NCBI GenBank assembly: GCA_946408345.1
Contig: CAMJRR010000011.1
Coordinates: forward strand, 26,738 to 90,737
Reading direction: 5' to 3'
Source of the DNA: an uncultured Bacteroidales bacterium
Lineage (GTDB): Bacteria > Bacteroidota > Bacteroidia > Bacteroidales > F082
DNA length: 64,000 nt
A program made the translations under genes and the position numbers. This document shows, one piece after another, positions 1 to 8,695 of the stretch (positions are counted from its first letter, which is position 1; every line of letters begins with the position of its first letter). The notes under the pieces were generated by a model. The model did not search any database and was not told the DNA's origin. It worked only from the letters and a program-made list of their open reading frames with translations.

Positions 1-781
1 TAGCGTTGTATAGCGTTTGTATTTCAGAAGCCGTCAATGGGCGGTTGTAGCTCCGGAAGTTGTCGAGCTTGCCATTGTAGTACCCCAACTTGCCACTCTT
101 TGTCGTGGCGACGCCAAAGTAGGCGGTCTCCACATCAGTTCCCCACCTCAAATCCACAGATTCTTTTGTCTCAAACAAGACTCCATCGATATAAATCATA
201 GCAACCGCTTCATCGTAGGTAAGCGTCAGCATATGCCAGCCATTGTCGGCATATTCGATTGTCGAGCCAGCGGTTGTCCAATGAAGCAGATTGTTGTTAT
301 GCCCAGAGGCATAATGAATCTTACTATGGTTATCGAAACCCAATGCAGACTTGGGATTATCGTAGAAGAAGGTATTGCTGCCTATCAGATATTGGTTGTT
401 TCTTCCAGTCTTGAACCAAATGTTGATGGAGAATGGCCTGCCTCCAGGAACGATGTTGTCGTTCACTTCGATGAACGACTCACCGCTGAATTGCATCGAT
501 TTTCCTTCGCCGCTCGGCGTATCGGTCGAAGCCACGGCACCATTGTTGACGGCAGTGTAATTGCCTCCCCAGTCCGCAATTTCGTCGCCATCGAAGTTGA
601 AGTAACAGAACAAGCCGTCAGTTACCACAACAATATTGGGGTTGTCGGGCGTGGGATTGTCAGGAGTTGGGGTATCGGGAGTTGGATTGTCTGGCGTGTC
701 AGGCTTTTGGCATGACCCGAAAAGACACACAGAAATGGCGAACACTGCGCCTAAAATCAGATTGAAATTTACTTTTTTCAT
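1..781 (-). CDS. LamG-like domain lipoprotein, 3' end outside window
   Basis: The frame is open from the ATG at 779-781 to the window edge, about 260 codons. Residues 1-23 form a lipoprotein signal ending in LFGSC. A linker of repeated TPDNP units (about residues 25-47) follows, then a beta-sandwich domain with LamG/concanavalin features: FCYFNFDGDE near its start, YIDGVLFET and LDNFRSYNRPL near its end. Such domains bind glycans or act as adhesion modules on the cell surface, so a surface carbohydrate-binding role is inferred. The ATG follows a neighbouring lipoprotein stop by 19 nt on the same strand, so the two are probably co-transcribed. No catalytic motif is visible in the part seen. 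Confidence 0.75.
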   Translation of the reverse strand, partial: MKKVNFNLILGAVFAISVCLFGSCQKPDTPDNPTPDTPTPDNPTPDNPNIVVVTDGLFCYFNFDGDEIADWGGNYTAVNNGAVASTDTPSGEGKSMQFSGESFIEVNDNIVPGGRPFSINIWFKTGRNNQYLIGSNTFFYDNPKSALGFDNHSKIHYASGHNNNLLHWTTAGSTIEYADNGWHMLTLTYDEAVAMIYIDGVLFETKESVDLRWGTDVETAYFGVATTKSGKLGYYNGKLDNFRSYNRPLTASEIQTLYNA

Positions 782-800
782 TGTTGTTTGATATTTGTAA

Positions 801-1544
801 TTAGGGTTTCACAAATTTAATTTTTGCAAAATTGGCAAAGCATGGTTCCAAAACAAACCAACCTTCTTTTTCTATAGTCTCTCCATTTTTTAGTTGCTTC
901 TTTTCATTATAGGAGATGCCCAATACGTTGGTTCCTATTTCGTTGCCTTTGGAGTCAAGCAGGACATTTCCATTAGCATCAAGACATTTGTAAAGCCCAG
1001 ACCTCATGCTATCGAGTTTTTCGATTATCTTTGCGTCAACTGGCTTCACTTTGTAATAAAAAGTGAGCGTCGTCCTATTGCAACTCGACGCGTGTTTGGT
1101 GATTTTTTCTGAAATCTTGCATTCCACGACCTCAAATCCCAAGCCGTCTTCAACTTCGAAAGGAATGTCCTTGCCAATAAGCCCAGCCATTTCCTTTTCC
1201 AAAGCTGCATTTGCCTCTGCTACAATCTGTTTCCCTCTCTCCTTATGATCCGCGCTAATCTTTACGTAGTTTTGCTCTCTTTTGTCGCTGTTGTCGGCGT
1301 ACTTTTCCATGTTCTTCTGTCGGGCTTCCTCATATTCATCTTCACTTGTCTTCCACTTGGCGGAGTACTCGCCAGAGATGTTCACCAAGTCGCCTAAAAT
1401 CTCATTCTTTGGGGATTTCTGGAACTTCACCTCGTTTTTTGTTTTTGTTTCGCTATCTCCACCGCCTCCACAGGAAGCGAGAATGAGCGAGGTTGCAAAA
1501 ATGCCTGCGCAAAATAAGGTCGCAAATACCTTTTTCTTTTTCAT
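801..1544 (-). CDS. Hypothetical lipoprotein
   Basis: A 247-aa protein with a clear SPII signal: basic MKKKK start, hydrophobic core, lipobox LILASC near residues 21-26, then a GGGG spacer. The mature part is charged and largely helical to about residue 120 (Lys/Glu-rich, with KYADNSDKREQNY), followed by a more beta-rich half containing a CxxxxxxxxxxxxxC-like pair. I recognise no family. It lies 19 nt upstream of the LamG lipoprotein and is probably the first gene of a two-gene surface lipoprotein operon. Confidence 0.7.
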   Translation of the reverse strand: MKKKKVFATLFCAGIFATSLILASCGGGGDSETKTKNEVKFQKSPKNEILGDLVNISGEYSAKWKTSEDEYEEARQKNMEKYADNSDKREQNYVKISADHKERGKQIVAEANAALEKEMAGLIGKDIPFEVEDGLGFEVVECKISEKITKHASSCNRTTLTFYYKVKPVDAKIIEKLDSMRSGLYKCLDANGNVLLDSKGNEIGTNVLGISYNEKKQLKNGETIEKEGWFVLEPCFANFAKIKFVKP

Positions 1545-1666
1545 AGTTTAATGTGCCATGGTTATTACCCATTATGGCTCGTCGGGGTTGATTGTTTGGA
1601 ATGAAAAATTAAATTGAGCAAATGTCACCATAATTCCCTGCATCGGTCTTTCATTCGCCCAAAAAA

Positions 1667-1738
1667 CGGTTTGCAATGCGTAAAAAACAATGGGTCGCTT
1701 TCGTCATTGCGTAAAATTTCGGTTTGCAACGCGTAAAA
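1667..1738 (+). promoter_or_regulatory. Phased direct repeats upstream of the AraC-type gene
   Basis: A 19-base repeat, CGGTTTGCAAYGCGTAAAA, occurs at 1667-1685 and 1720-1738 with one mismatch. Its core GCGTAAAA also occurs at 1709-1716. The cores start 31 and 22 bases apart, close to three and two helical turns. Phased direct repeats are typical AraC/XylS operators, so autoregulation by the adjacent gene is inferred. Confidence 0.5.
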
Positions 1739-1757
1739 TGGCAAGTAATTGGCATAG

Positions 1758-1783
1758 TTTGTTACGAAATAACCGTACCTTTG
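1758..1783 (+). promoter_or_regulatory. Bacteroidota-type promoter (TTTG / TACCTTTG)
   Basis: TACCTTTG at 1776-1783 matches the TAnnTTTG -7 element, and a TTTG lies at 1758-1761, with a spacer shorter than usual. The box ends only 5 nt before the ATG at 1789, whereas other genes in this window have about 13-25 nt. The mRNA would be leaderless or nearly so. Confidence 0.5.
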
Positions 1784-1788
1784 CCGAC

Positions 1789-2904
1789 ATGAACAGCGAT
1801 TTGTTCTACATATTGCTGCTAAGCTTCGTGTCTGGCATGACGCAATGTTTATTGACGTTATGTGGCATTTATATGCTATTGGAACACCGAAACTACCAGT
1901 TTCAAAGGGTATTTGCTGTTGTCTTGATCTTGCATGGTTTTGGCTTTTTCAACAACTTTGTGGTTTTAGCTTGCAGTGAACAACCTTACTCCGAGTTCCT
2001 CAACACACTTTTGGTTCTCTTCGACTATGTGATTGTAGGCGGCTACATGATGTTTGGCGTCTCTCTGGTTTTCCCCAATCGTTACAAAACGCGTCAACTC
2101 TTGCTTTTGGTGATACCTTATTTAATTGCCATGCTCTTGTTTGCCCTCAGCCGAAGCCCCTTGGTTTTGACGGTCATGCAAATCTATACCGTGGTGGTTT
2201 CGTTAGTTTTGTTGGTGTATTTGGTTCTTTCTATCAGGAAACATACTCGACTGTTGCTCGACAATGTGGGAGACTTGGAGTTTTTTGACCTACGATGGAG
2301 CAACATTTTGATTGTCCTCTATTTCGCTTTCCAATTGTTATGGACTATTGAAAGCCTATCGCAACAGTCGTGGTTTTCAGAACCCTCTGCCGGACGCAAT
2401 CTGCTTTTCGACTCCCTCTATTGCCTCATCTGCATCGGCATTGTTTTATACGTCATGCACAAACTGATACATCAGCAGGTATTCACCCTCTCTCCCGCCG
2501 ATGAATATGAAAACGAGCCTCAAGAGCCAACCACTCCAACACCCCAACCCAATGCTGGCAAATCCCTGATTGGTTGCGACATAGACATGGTTATGAAGGA
2601 AAAGCGATATTATCTTGACAACACGCTGACATTGCAGAAGTTGGCCCAACATCTGGGCACCAACCGGCAGTACCTCAGCAACCATATCAATCAAGAGCTT
2701 CATACGACCTTCTACGACTACATCAACGACTTTCGTTTGGAGGATGCCAAAGCCATGTTAGATAGTCAAAACACTGAAAACCAACACTCTTTGGAAGATA
2801 TTTCGGTCATGGCAGGCTTCAATTCCTACGCCACTTTCTTGCGCTCGTTCAAGAAAAAGTATGGGCAAACACCATCGCAATACCTGACGGAGAAAAAATC
2901 GTGA
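1789..2904 (+). CDS. Membrane-anchored AraC-family transcriptional regulator
   Basis: A 371-aa protein if translation starts at the ATG after the -7 box. The frame continues upstream to 1690 with further ATGs at 1690 and 1738. The first 230 residues hold about seven hydrophobic segments. A Pro/Thr/Gln linker follows (PQEPTTPTPQPN), then a C-terminal AraC double helix-turn-helix (about the last 105 residues): LTLQKLAQHLGTNRQYLSNHIN is the first HTH region, DISVMAGFNSYATFLRSFKK the second. In this architecture a membrane sensor domain is tied to a DNA-binding domain. The target is unknown; the galactose operon starts 68 nt downstream on the same strand and is a candidate. Phased repeats upstream suggest autoregulation. 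Confidence 0.85.
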   Translation: MNSDLFYILLLSFVSGMTQCLLTLCGIYMLLEHRNYQFQRVFAVVLILHGFGFFNNFVVLACSEQPYSEFLNTLLVLFDYVIVGGYMMFGVSLVFPNRYKTRQLLLLVIPYLIAMLLFALSRSPLVLTVMQIYTVVVSLVLLVYLVLSIRKHTRLLLDNVGDLEFFDLRWSNILIVLYFAFQLLWTIESLSQQSWFSEPSAGRNLLFDSLYCLICIGIVLYVMHKLIHQQVFTLSPADEYENEPQEPTTPTPQPNAGKSLIGCDIDMVMKEKRYYLDNTLTLQKLAQHLGTNRQYLSNHINQELHTTFYDYINDFRLEDAKAMLDSQNTENQHSLEDISVMAGFNSYATFLRSFKKKYGQTPSQYLTEKKS

Positions 2905-2972
2905 CTAAATCAAAAATCTAAGTCACGCAATCAATTTTTTTCCTAATTTGCGCCCAAATTTAACCTTACACT

Positions 2973-4118
2973 ATGACTATCGAAGAATTAAAATCTCTTT
3001 TTAAGCAACGCTTTGGAAATGAGGGCGTTGTCTACACATCGCCTGGACGCATCAACCTCATCGGCGAACACACTGACTACAATGGTGGCTTCGTTTTTCC
3101 GGGAGCCATCGACTCGGGCATCTATGCCTGCATCCGACTCAACGGCACCGACAAAGTTCGCGCCTACTCCATCGACAAGGAGGACTATCGCGAGTTTGGC
3201 ATGAACGAGGAAGATCATCCTCATTTACATTGGGCCAATTACATCTTTGGCGTGTGCCGCGAAATCATCAAACGAGGCTACAAGCTGCAAGGCTTTGACA
3301 CCGTGTTCTACGGCAATGTTCCGATTGGTGCAGGCATGTCGTCTTCGGCAGCTTTGGAGAGCACTTTTGCTTTTGCTCTTAACGAGTTACTCGATCTAGG
3401 CATTGACAAGTTTGAACTTGCTCGTATCGGTCAGGCCACTGAGCATAATTATGTCGGCGTGAAGTGTGGCATCATGGATCAGTTCGCCTCGCTTTTCGGC
3501 AAGGCCGGTCATCTGATGCGCCTCAACTGCGCCACGATGGAGTTTGAGTATTATCCTTTTAATCCTAAGGGTTACAAGGTGGTGCTTTTGGACACTTTGG
3601 TGAAGCACGAGTTGGCTTCGTCGGCCTACAACCGTCGTCGCGAGTCGTGTGAGAACGCCTGTGCACATATCGCCAAAAAGCATCCCGAGGTGAAATACTT
3701 GAGTGATGCCACGATGGCCATGCTCAACGAGATTGATGTGGAGATTCCAGCCGAGGACTACATGCGTGCGGAATATGTCATCGGTGAGAAGCAGCGCGTC
3801 CTCGATGTCTGCAATGCCTTGGAAAAAGGTGACTATGAGACCGTTGGCGATCGTATGTACGGCACCCACTTTGGTATGAGCAAACTTTATGAGGTGAGCT
3901 GCGAAGAGCTGGACTACCTCAACGACATCGCCAAGGAATGTGGCGTGACGGGTTCCCGCGTGATGGGCGGCGGCTTTGGCGGCTGCACCATCAACCTCGT
4001 GAAAGAAGACCTTTATGATGCCTTCATCGCCACGGCGATGGAGAAATTCAATGCCAAATTCGGGCATGAACCAAAGGTGTATGATGTCGTGATCTCGGAC
4101 GGAGCGAGAAGGTTATAG
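2973..4118 (+). CDS. galK: Galactokinase
   Basis: A 381-aa GHMP kinase of normal length that phosphorylates galactose to galactose-1-phosphate in the cytoplasm. Visible motifs are the galactokinase signature GRINLIGEHTDYNGG (about residues 25-39), the ATP-binding loop PIGAGMSSSAA (about 117-127), and the C-terminal GHMP motif GGGFGGC (about 331-337). The catalytic-base region GIMDQFAS is also present. It is the first gene of a same-strand block with a nucleotidyltransferase, mutarotase and sugar importer, all fitting galactose use. The next start codon is 19 nt downstream. Confidence 0.96.
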   Translation: MTIEELKSLFKQRFGNEGVVYTSPGRINLIGEHTDYNGGFVFPGAIDSGIYACIRLNGTDKVRAYSIDKEDYREFGMNEEDHPHLHWANYIFGVCREIIKRGYKLQGFDTVFYGNVPIGAGMSSSAALESTFAFALNELLDLGIDKFELARIGQATEHNYVGVKCGIMDQFASLFGKAGHLMRLNCATMEFEYYPFNPKGYKVVLLDTLVKHELASSAYNRRRESCENACAHIAKKHPEVKYLSDATMAMLNEIDVEIPAEDYMRAEYVIGEKQRVLDVCNALEKGDYETVGDRMYGTHFGMSKLYEVSCEELDYLNDIAKECGVTGSRVMGGGFGGCTINLVKEDLYDAFIATAMEKFNAKFGHEPKVYDVVISDGARRL

Positions 4119-4137
4119 TCATTAGTCAAATCTGTTT

Positions 4138-5166
4138 ATGATGATGATTAAAAAATGCTTACGGATTGGAATGGTAGCGGCAATTGTGGTGGCATCAGTC
4201 ATTATTCTTACCCAATGTTTTTCCAATCATGAAAACGATAGTGGTACTTCGATAATGGTCGAGGTTTCGGCAACTGAAAATGAGTTTGACAAAATCATGG
4301 ACCGTTGTTGTGAAGTTATGGAAAAGCGCATACAATTGTTCTGCGAAGATGAACCAGGTTTGGACAAAGCAAAGTTCAGCATAAAAAGAACAAACGACAA
4401 CAAAAGAATCCGAATTGATTTAAAAAATGTGGAATTGGGCCATGATCAAGTCGCTCGTGTTTTGAATTTGTTGCAATCGCAAGGTTGCCTTCAGTTTTAT
4501 GAGACATATACTTTCAACGAACTTTCTGATTGTTTTTACAAAGCCAATGTCAAGTTGGCCGAGAAGGACAACCCTAATCTAGAAGCCGATTTCAAGTTTT
4601 TATATGAGGGTCCCCTTTTCGACTTGCTGAAACATAGTTTCAATCAAATTGCACCAGGAAAATATGAGGCCGAACGGACAGCATGTGTGGGTAAAGCAAA
4701 AGCAATAGACACTTTAGCCATCAACCAGATGCTGATAGAAACAAGAGACTTGTTTCCGCATGACTTGAAACTTGCATGGACAGTGGAACCTGAAATTGTT
4801 GATGATAGCGAGGTTCTTGGCCTTATTGCTCTGAAGTTGTCACCTGACAACAAATGTGCTCTTAATGGTGAAGCAATTTCGGATGCTCGTCTAGAGTATT
4901 CAAGTTATAATGGTGAACCAGAGATTCTGATCATGATGAATAATGAGGGGGCAAAGTCTTGGCAACGCATCACTGGCAACAATATTGGCAGACAAATTGC
5001 TATCGTTTTTGACGGCTATGTGTACTTCTATCCTGTTGTCACCAGTGAGATTCCTAATGGTAGAGCAACTATCTCTGGAGGCAATTTGACCACAGAAGGA
5101 GCAATAAATATAGTAAACATTTTAAAAGCGGGGATGTTGCCAGTTCCCGTAACTGTAGTAGAATAG
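4138..5166 (+). CDS. Orphan SecD periplasmic-domain-like lipoprotein
   Basis: A 342-aa protein. A basic N-terminus and one hydrophobic segment end in LTQC, a plausible lipobox, so the product is likely periplasmic and lipid-anchored. The mature part resembles the SecD P1 region of Bacteroidota SecDF. EKRIQLF and LQSQGCLQFYETYTFNEL fit the base subdomain. NNEGAKSWQRITGNNIGRQ, IAIVFDGYVY, GRATISGGNLT and LKAGMLPVPVTVVE fit the P1 head and the pre-TM region. The six-helix membrane part of SecD is absent. It sits between galK and a nucleotidyltransferase gene, with no obvious link to galactose. Three in-frame ATGs (4138, 4141, 4144) make the exact start uncertain. Function is unknown. Confidence 0.7.
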   Translation: MMMIKKCLRIGMVAAIVVASVIILTQCFSNHENDSGTSIMVEVSATENEFDKIMDRCCEVMEKRIQLFCEDEPGLDKAKFSIKRTNDNKRIRIDLKNVELGHDQVARVLNLLQSQGCLQFYETYTFNELSDCFYKANVKLAEKDNPNLEADFKFLYEGPLFDLLKHSFNQIAPGKYEAERTACVGKAKAIDTLAINQMLIETRDLFPHDLKLAWTVEPEIVDDSEVLGLIALKLSPDNKCALNGEAISDARLEYSSYNGEPEILIMMNNEGAKSWQRITGNNIGRQIAIVFDGYVYFYPVVTSEIPNGRATISGGNLTTEGAINIVNILKAGMLPVPVTVVE

Positions 5167-5196
5167 ATTACAAAACAACAAACAATTCAAACATAA

Positions 5197-6102
5197 ATGA
5201 AACCAACATTATTAGTTTTAGCTGCAGGTATGGGCTCGCGTTACGGTGCCCTGAAGCAGATGGACGGCGTCGGCCCCAACAATGAGGCCATCCTCGATTA
5301 TTCCATTTACGACGCCAAACGCGCCGGTTTCGGCAAGGTGGTCTTCGTCATCCGCGAGGACTTCGCTGAGGCCTTTAAGAAAGTGAACAACACGGAGAAA
5401 TTTGGTATCCCAGTTGAATATGTCTACCAATCCCTTGACAAGTTGCCGGAAGGCTTCAGCGTCCCCGAAGGGCGCGTCAAGCCTTGGGGCACCTGCCACG
5501 CCGTCTTGATGGCTAAGGATGTGATCCACGAACCCTTTGCCGCCATCAACGCCGACGACTTCTACGGCAAGGAAGCCTATGAGGTTTTGGCCAAGTATCT
5601 CATGGAATGTGAAGGTAAGAAAGGCGCATACAGCATGGTCGCCTACAAACTCCGCAACACCATGTCGGACTTTGGAACGGTGAGCCGTGGCATCTGCACC
5701 GCCGACGCTGAAGGCAACCTGCAGACCATCGTCGAGCGCACTGCCATCGGGCACACCGAAGACGGCGGCGCGGCCTACACCGACGAGACTGGCAGCCATC
5801 CTTTGGACATGGATTCCCTCGTTTCCATGAACTTCTTCGGCTTCACCCCCGATTTCTTTGCCTATTCCGAGAAAGGCTTCGTCGAGTTCCTGAAAGGACC
5901 TGCTCAGACCAACATCAAGGCAGAGTTCTTCATCCCGCTGATGGTTAACCAAAGCATCCACGACGGCTCGGCCAAGCTGAAAGTGCTGTCGAGCAATGCC
6001 TCATGGTTCGGTGTGACCTACAAGGAAGACAAGCCCGAGGTGATGCGCAAGATTCGAGAGCTGATTGAGAAAGGCGTTTATCCGAACAATTTATGGGAAT
6101 GA
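5197..6102 (+). CDS. Sugar-1-phosphate nucleotidyltransferase (UTP-type, GalU-like)
   Basis: A 301-aa NTP_transferase protein. The N-terminal signature LAAGMGSRYGALKQMDGVG binds nucleotide triphosphate, INADDFYG carries the metal-binding aspartate, and MNFFGFTPDFF is typical of the uridylyltransferase-like family. It lies 30 nt after the SecD-like gene and between galK and galM, and no galT is visible in the window. It may make UDP-glucose, or act directly on galactose-1-phosphate as some broad-specificity pyrophosphorylases do. The family assignment is firm; the substrate is inference. Confidence 0.85.
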   Translation: MKPTLLVLAAGMGSRYGALKQMDGVGPNNEAILDYSIYDAKRAGFGKVVFVIREDFAEAFKKVNNTEKFGIPVEYVYQSLDKLPEGFSVPEGRVKPWGTCHAVLMAKDVIHEPFAAINADDFYGKEAYEVLAKYLMECEGKKGAYSMVAYKLRNTMSDFGTVSRGICTADAEGNLQTIVERTAIGHTEDGGAAYTDETGSHPLDMDSLVSMNFFGFTPDFFAYSEKGFVEFLKGPAQTNIKAEFFIPLMVNQSIHDGSAKLKVLSSNASWFGVTYKEDKPEVMRKIRELIEKGVYPNNLWE

Positions 6103-6114
6103 TATTGAGATAAT

Positions 6115-6190
6115 GGCTTTCAGCTGTCAGCAATCAGCTTTCAGCCTAACTACTACTATGCTGATAGCTGACTGCTGATGGCTGATAGCC
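6115..6190. repeat. Imperfect inverted repeat between operon genes
   Basis: The left arm 6115-6139 and right arm 6166-6190 are 25-base reverse complements with four mismatches. Both arms are built of TCAGC/GCTGA units, with a 26-base loop. The element lies in the 124-base gap between the nucleotidyltransferase and galM. It has no U-tract, so it is more likely an interspersed hairpin repeat or mRNA-stability element than a terminator. Confidence 0.7.
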
Positions 6191-6226
6191 AATGTTAAAG
6201 CTACACGCTAAAATAGCCTATCTATT

Positions 6227-7282
6227 ATGAACATCGAAGTAAAAACCTGGGGCAAAACTCCCGACGGCAAAGACATCAAACTCTACACTTTGACTAACAA
6301 CAATGGTGTTAAGGTGCAACTGAGTGATATTGGTGCGGGCATCGTGAGCATCGTCACGCCCGACCGCTACGGCCACATGGAAGACATCGTCCTCGGCTAT
6401 CCACACCCGTGGGATTATTTTGGCGATGGCCCTTGTGCGGGCAAGACCCCTGGCCGTTTCGCCAACCGCATCGCCAATGGTCGCTTCAAGATTGACGACA
6501 AGGAATATCAGCTTGAACTCAATACCGGCGACGGCAAGCACCATCTCCACGGCGGCAGCATCGGCTTCGCCAACCAGAAGTGGGCTAGCCGCATCAATGG
6601 AGAGAGTGTGGTGTTCACCTACCTAAGTGCCGATGGCGAGGCAGGTTATCCTGCCGAGTTGGTGTCGAAGGTCTACTACACCCTCAATGATGAGAACGAG
6701 CTGAACATCCGTCTTTGCGCCTATTCCTCGGATACAACCATTGTCAACCTCACCAACCACACCTATTTCAACCTGAAAGGCGAAGGCAACGGCGATATCC
6801 TCGACCACAAGCTACGGCTAAATGCTTCGCGCTTCTTGCCTGCCACCAACGAGTTGATTACTACAGGCGAGATGCGACAAGTAACCGATACACCCATGGA
6901 CTTCACTCAAGCTAAACTCATAGGTCACGACATTAAGGAACCTTATCCAGACCTAATCAATGGCAAGGGTTATGATAGTTGCTGGGTCATCGATGGCGTG
7001 GCAAAGGATAAGATTACGTTGGCTGCCGAGTTATCGCATGAAGGTGTGGGCCGTATGGTGAAGATCTATACTACCCAACCAGGCGTGCAGGTCTATACCG
7101 GCAACTGGCTTTCAGGATGTCCGAAAGGCAAGAACGGCCACATCTACGAGGACTACTCGGGCGTCGCTTTGGAATGCCAGGCCCTCCCCGACTCGCCCAA
7201 CAAACCTAACTTCCCCAGCACCTTCCTGCGTTCGGGCGAAGAGTATAATGAGACCATCATCTTCAAGTTTTCAAATCTTTAA
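6227..7282 (+). CDS. galM: Aldose 1-epimerase (galactose mutarotase)
   Basis: A 351-aa protein of normal mutarotase length that interconverts alpha and beta anomers of galactose so that galactokinase can act. Motifs seen: substrate-binding GRFANRIANGRF (about residues 80-91), HLHGG, the catalytic-His region NLTNHTYFNL (about 178-187), and the C-terminal catalytic-Glu region ALECQALPDSPN (about 317-328). No signal peptide is visible, so it is cytoplasmic. Its neighbours galK and the MFS importer form the rest of the pathway. Confidence 0.95.
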   Translation: MNIEVKTWGKTPDGKDIKLYTLTNNNGVKVQLSDIGAGIVSIVTPDRYGHMEDIVLGYPHPWDYFGDGPCAGKTPGRFANRIANGRFKIDDKEYQLELNTGDGKHHLHGGSIGFANQKWASRINGESVVFTYLSADGEAGYPAELVSKVYYTLNDENELNIRLCAYSSDTTIVNLTNHTYFNLKGEGNGDILDHKLRLNASRFLPATNELITTGEMRQVTDTPMDFTQAKLIGHDIKEPYPDLINGKGYDSCWVIDGVAKDKITLAAELSHEGVGRMVKIYTTQPGVQVYTGNWLSGCPKGKNGHIYEDYSGVALECQALPDSPNKPNFPSTFLRSGEEYNETIIFKFSNL

Positions 7283-7338
7283 ATCTTGAGACGCAAAGCA
7301 TTCAACGTAGTTAATCTTAAATCTTTAAATTTGTAATA

Positions 7339-8628
7339 ATGAGTACTAAAACTAAACAATGGGGCGCCATCATCGTGATGATAGCCCTATTCGCCATGAT
7401 TGCCTTCGTGACCAACCTCTGCTCACCAATGGCCGTCATTGTGAAGAACCAATTCGGCGCCAGCAACTTCCTGTCGCAAATCGGCAACTATGGCAACTTC
7501 ATTGCCTACTTGATCATGGGTATCCCGTCGGGTATGTTGATTAAAAAGTACGGCTACAAAAAAACTGCATTGATAGCCCTTGCCGTGGGTATCGTAGGCA
7601 TCCTAGTGCAATGGGCCAGCGGTAAGATGGGCTTCGGTGTCTACCTCATCGGTGCCTTCATCGCCGGCTTCTGCATGTGCATGCTGAACACCGTTGTCAA
7701 TCCCATGCTGAACCTCCTCGGTGGTGGTGGCAATAAAGGCAACCAACTCATCCAAATCGGAGGCGTGTTTAACTCAGCCGCTGCTGTGGCGGTCTACATC
7801 CTCATGGGTGCCCTCATCGGTGAAGCCACCAAGGCCAAGATTTCCGATGCCACTCCTGCCCTCCTGATTGCCTTGGCCATCTTCGTCATCGGCTTTATCG
7901 TTATTCTATTCACTAAGATTGAAGAACCTCAACAACCTGTGGAGGTGAAATCGGAAGTCAAGGACAAATACAGCGCCTTCTCGTTCCGCCACTTCAAGCT
8001 TGGTATCTTGGCCATCTTCCTTTATGGTGGCATCGAGGTCGGTACGCCTACCTATATCCTTCAATACCTGACCTCTGAGCCGACAGCGGCAACCCCTGGT
8101 CTCGGCATGAGTGGTACCATTGCAGGTCTCATCGTAGCCGTTTACTGGCTGATGATGCTCATAGGTCGTTTCATTGGCGGTGCCATTGGCGGCAAGGTTT
8201 CGTCGAAAGCTATGGTGACCACAGTCTCCATCGCAGCTATTGCATTGGTCCTATTTGGTATGCTCGCACCTCAAAGCTGGCAGGTTAACGTTCCTGGCAT
8301 CGACTGGGCTAACCTGAAAGTCATTTGGGCTCAAGTTCCTGTAGGCATTTTCGCTTTCATCCTTGTGGGTCTTTGCACCTCGGTGATGTGGGGCGCCATC
8401 TTCAACCTCGCTACGGAAGGCTTGGGCAAATACACAGCCATCGCTTCGGGTGCCTTCATGACCATGGTATTTGGCTTCGCCATCATGGTGGGTCTGCAAG
8501 GCCTCGTCGCTGACTGGACAGGCAGCTACATGACCAGTTATGTCGTAGTGTTGTTCTGCGCCGCATACATCCTCTTCTACGCCCTCGTGGGTTCGAAGAA
8601 CGTCAATAAGGACATCCCTGTGGATTAA
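7339..8628 (+). CDS. MFS sugar importer (glucose/galactose transporter type)
   Basis: A 429-aa integral membrane protein with about twelve hydrophobic helices in two halves separated by a charged loop (IEEPQQPVEVKSEVKDKYS, near residue 200). It fits the FHS/GluP-type sugar:cation symporters common in Bacteroidota galactose loci. Features include GIPSGMLIKKYGYKK after helix 2 and the Asn/Pro-rich NTVVNPMLNLLGGG in helix 4. It would import galactose or glucose through the inner membrane. It is the last gene of the block and is followed by a strong terminator. An AU-rich leader precedes the ATG and resembles those of the prolyl-oligopeptidase and enolase genes. Confidence 0.88.
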   Translation: MSTKTKQWGAIIVMIALFAMIAFVTNLCSPMAVIVKNQFGASNFLSQIGNYGNFIAYLIMGIPSGMLIKKYGYKKTALIALAVGIVGILVQWASGKMGFGVYLIGAFIAGFCMCMLNTVVNPMLNLLGGGGNKGNQLIQIGGVFNSAAAVAVYILMGALIGEATKAKISDATPALLIALAIFVIGFIVILFTKIEEPQQPVEVKSEVKDKYSAFSFRHFKLGILAIFLYGGIEVGTPTYILQYLTSEPTAATPGLGMSGTIAGLIVAVYWLMMLIGRFIGGAIGGKVSSKAMVTTVSIAAIALVLFGMLAPQSWQVNVPGIDWANLKVIWAQVPVGIFAFILVGLCTSVMWGAIFNLATEGLGKYTAIASGAFMTMVFGFAIMVGLQGLVADWTGSYMTSYVVVLFCAAYILFYALVGSKNVNKDIPVD

Positions 8629-8650
8629 TCCATTCATTCCTTAAGCGAAA

Positions 8651-8681
8651 ACAGCCCGTCAAATCATGTTTGACGGGCTGT
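8651..8681. terminator. Hairpin terminator between convergent genes
   Basis: A perfect 13-bp stem (8651-8663 with 8669-8681) closes a 5-base loop. It is flanked by A-rich and T-containing sequence on both sides, so it can serve the galactose operon from the left and the esterase gene from the right. The stem core GCCCGTC is shared with the terminator at 24971. Confidence 0.85.
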
Positions 8682-8695
8682 AGTGTTTTCAAGGG

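Noticed and set aside
17..715. 232-aa rightward ORF
   Set aside because: It is antisense to the LamG lipoprotein, which has a signal peptide and domain motifs; the rightward frame has neither.
3396..4067. 223-aa leftward ORF
   Set aside because: Antisense to galactokinase, whose motifs are all intact.
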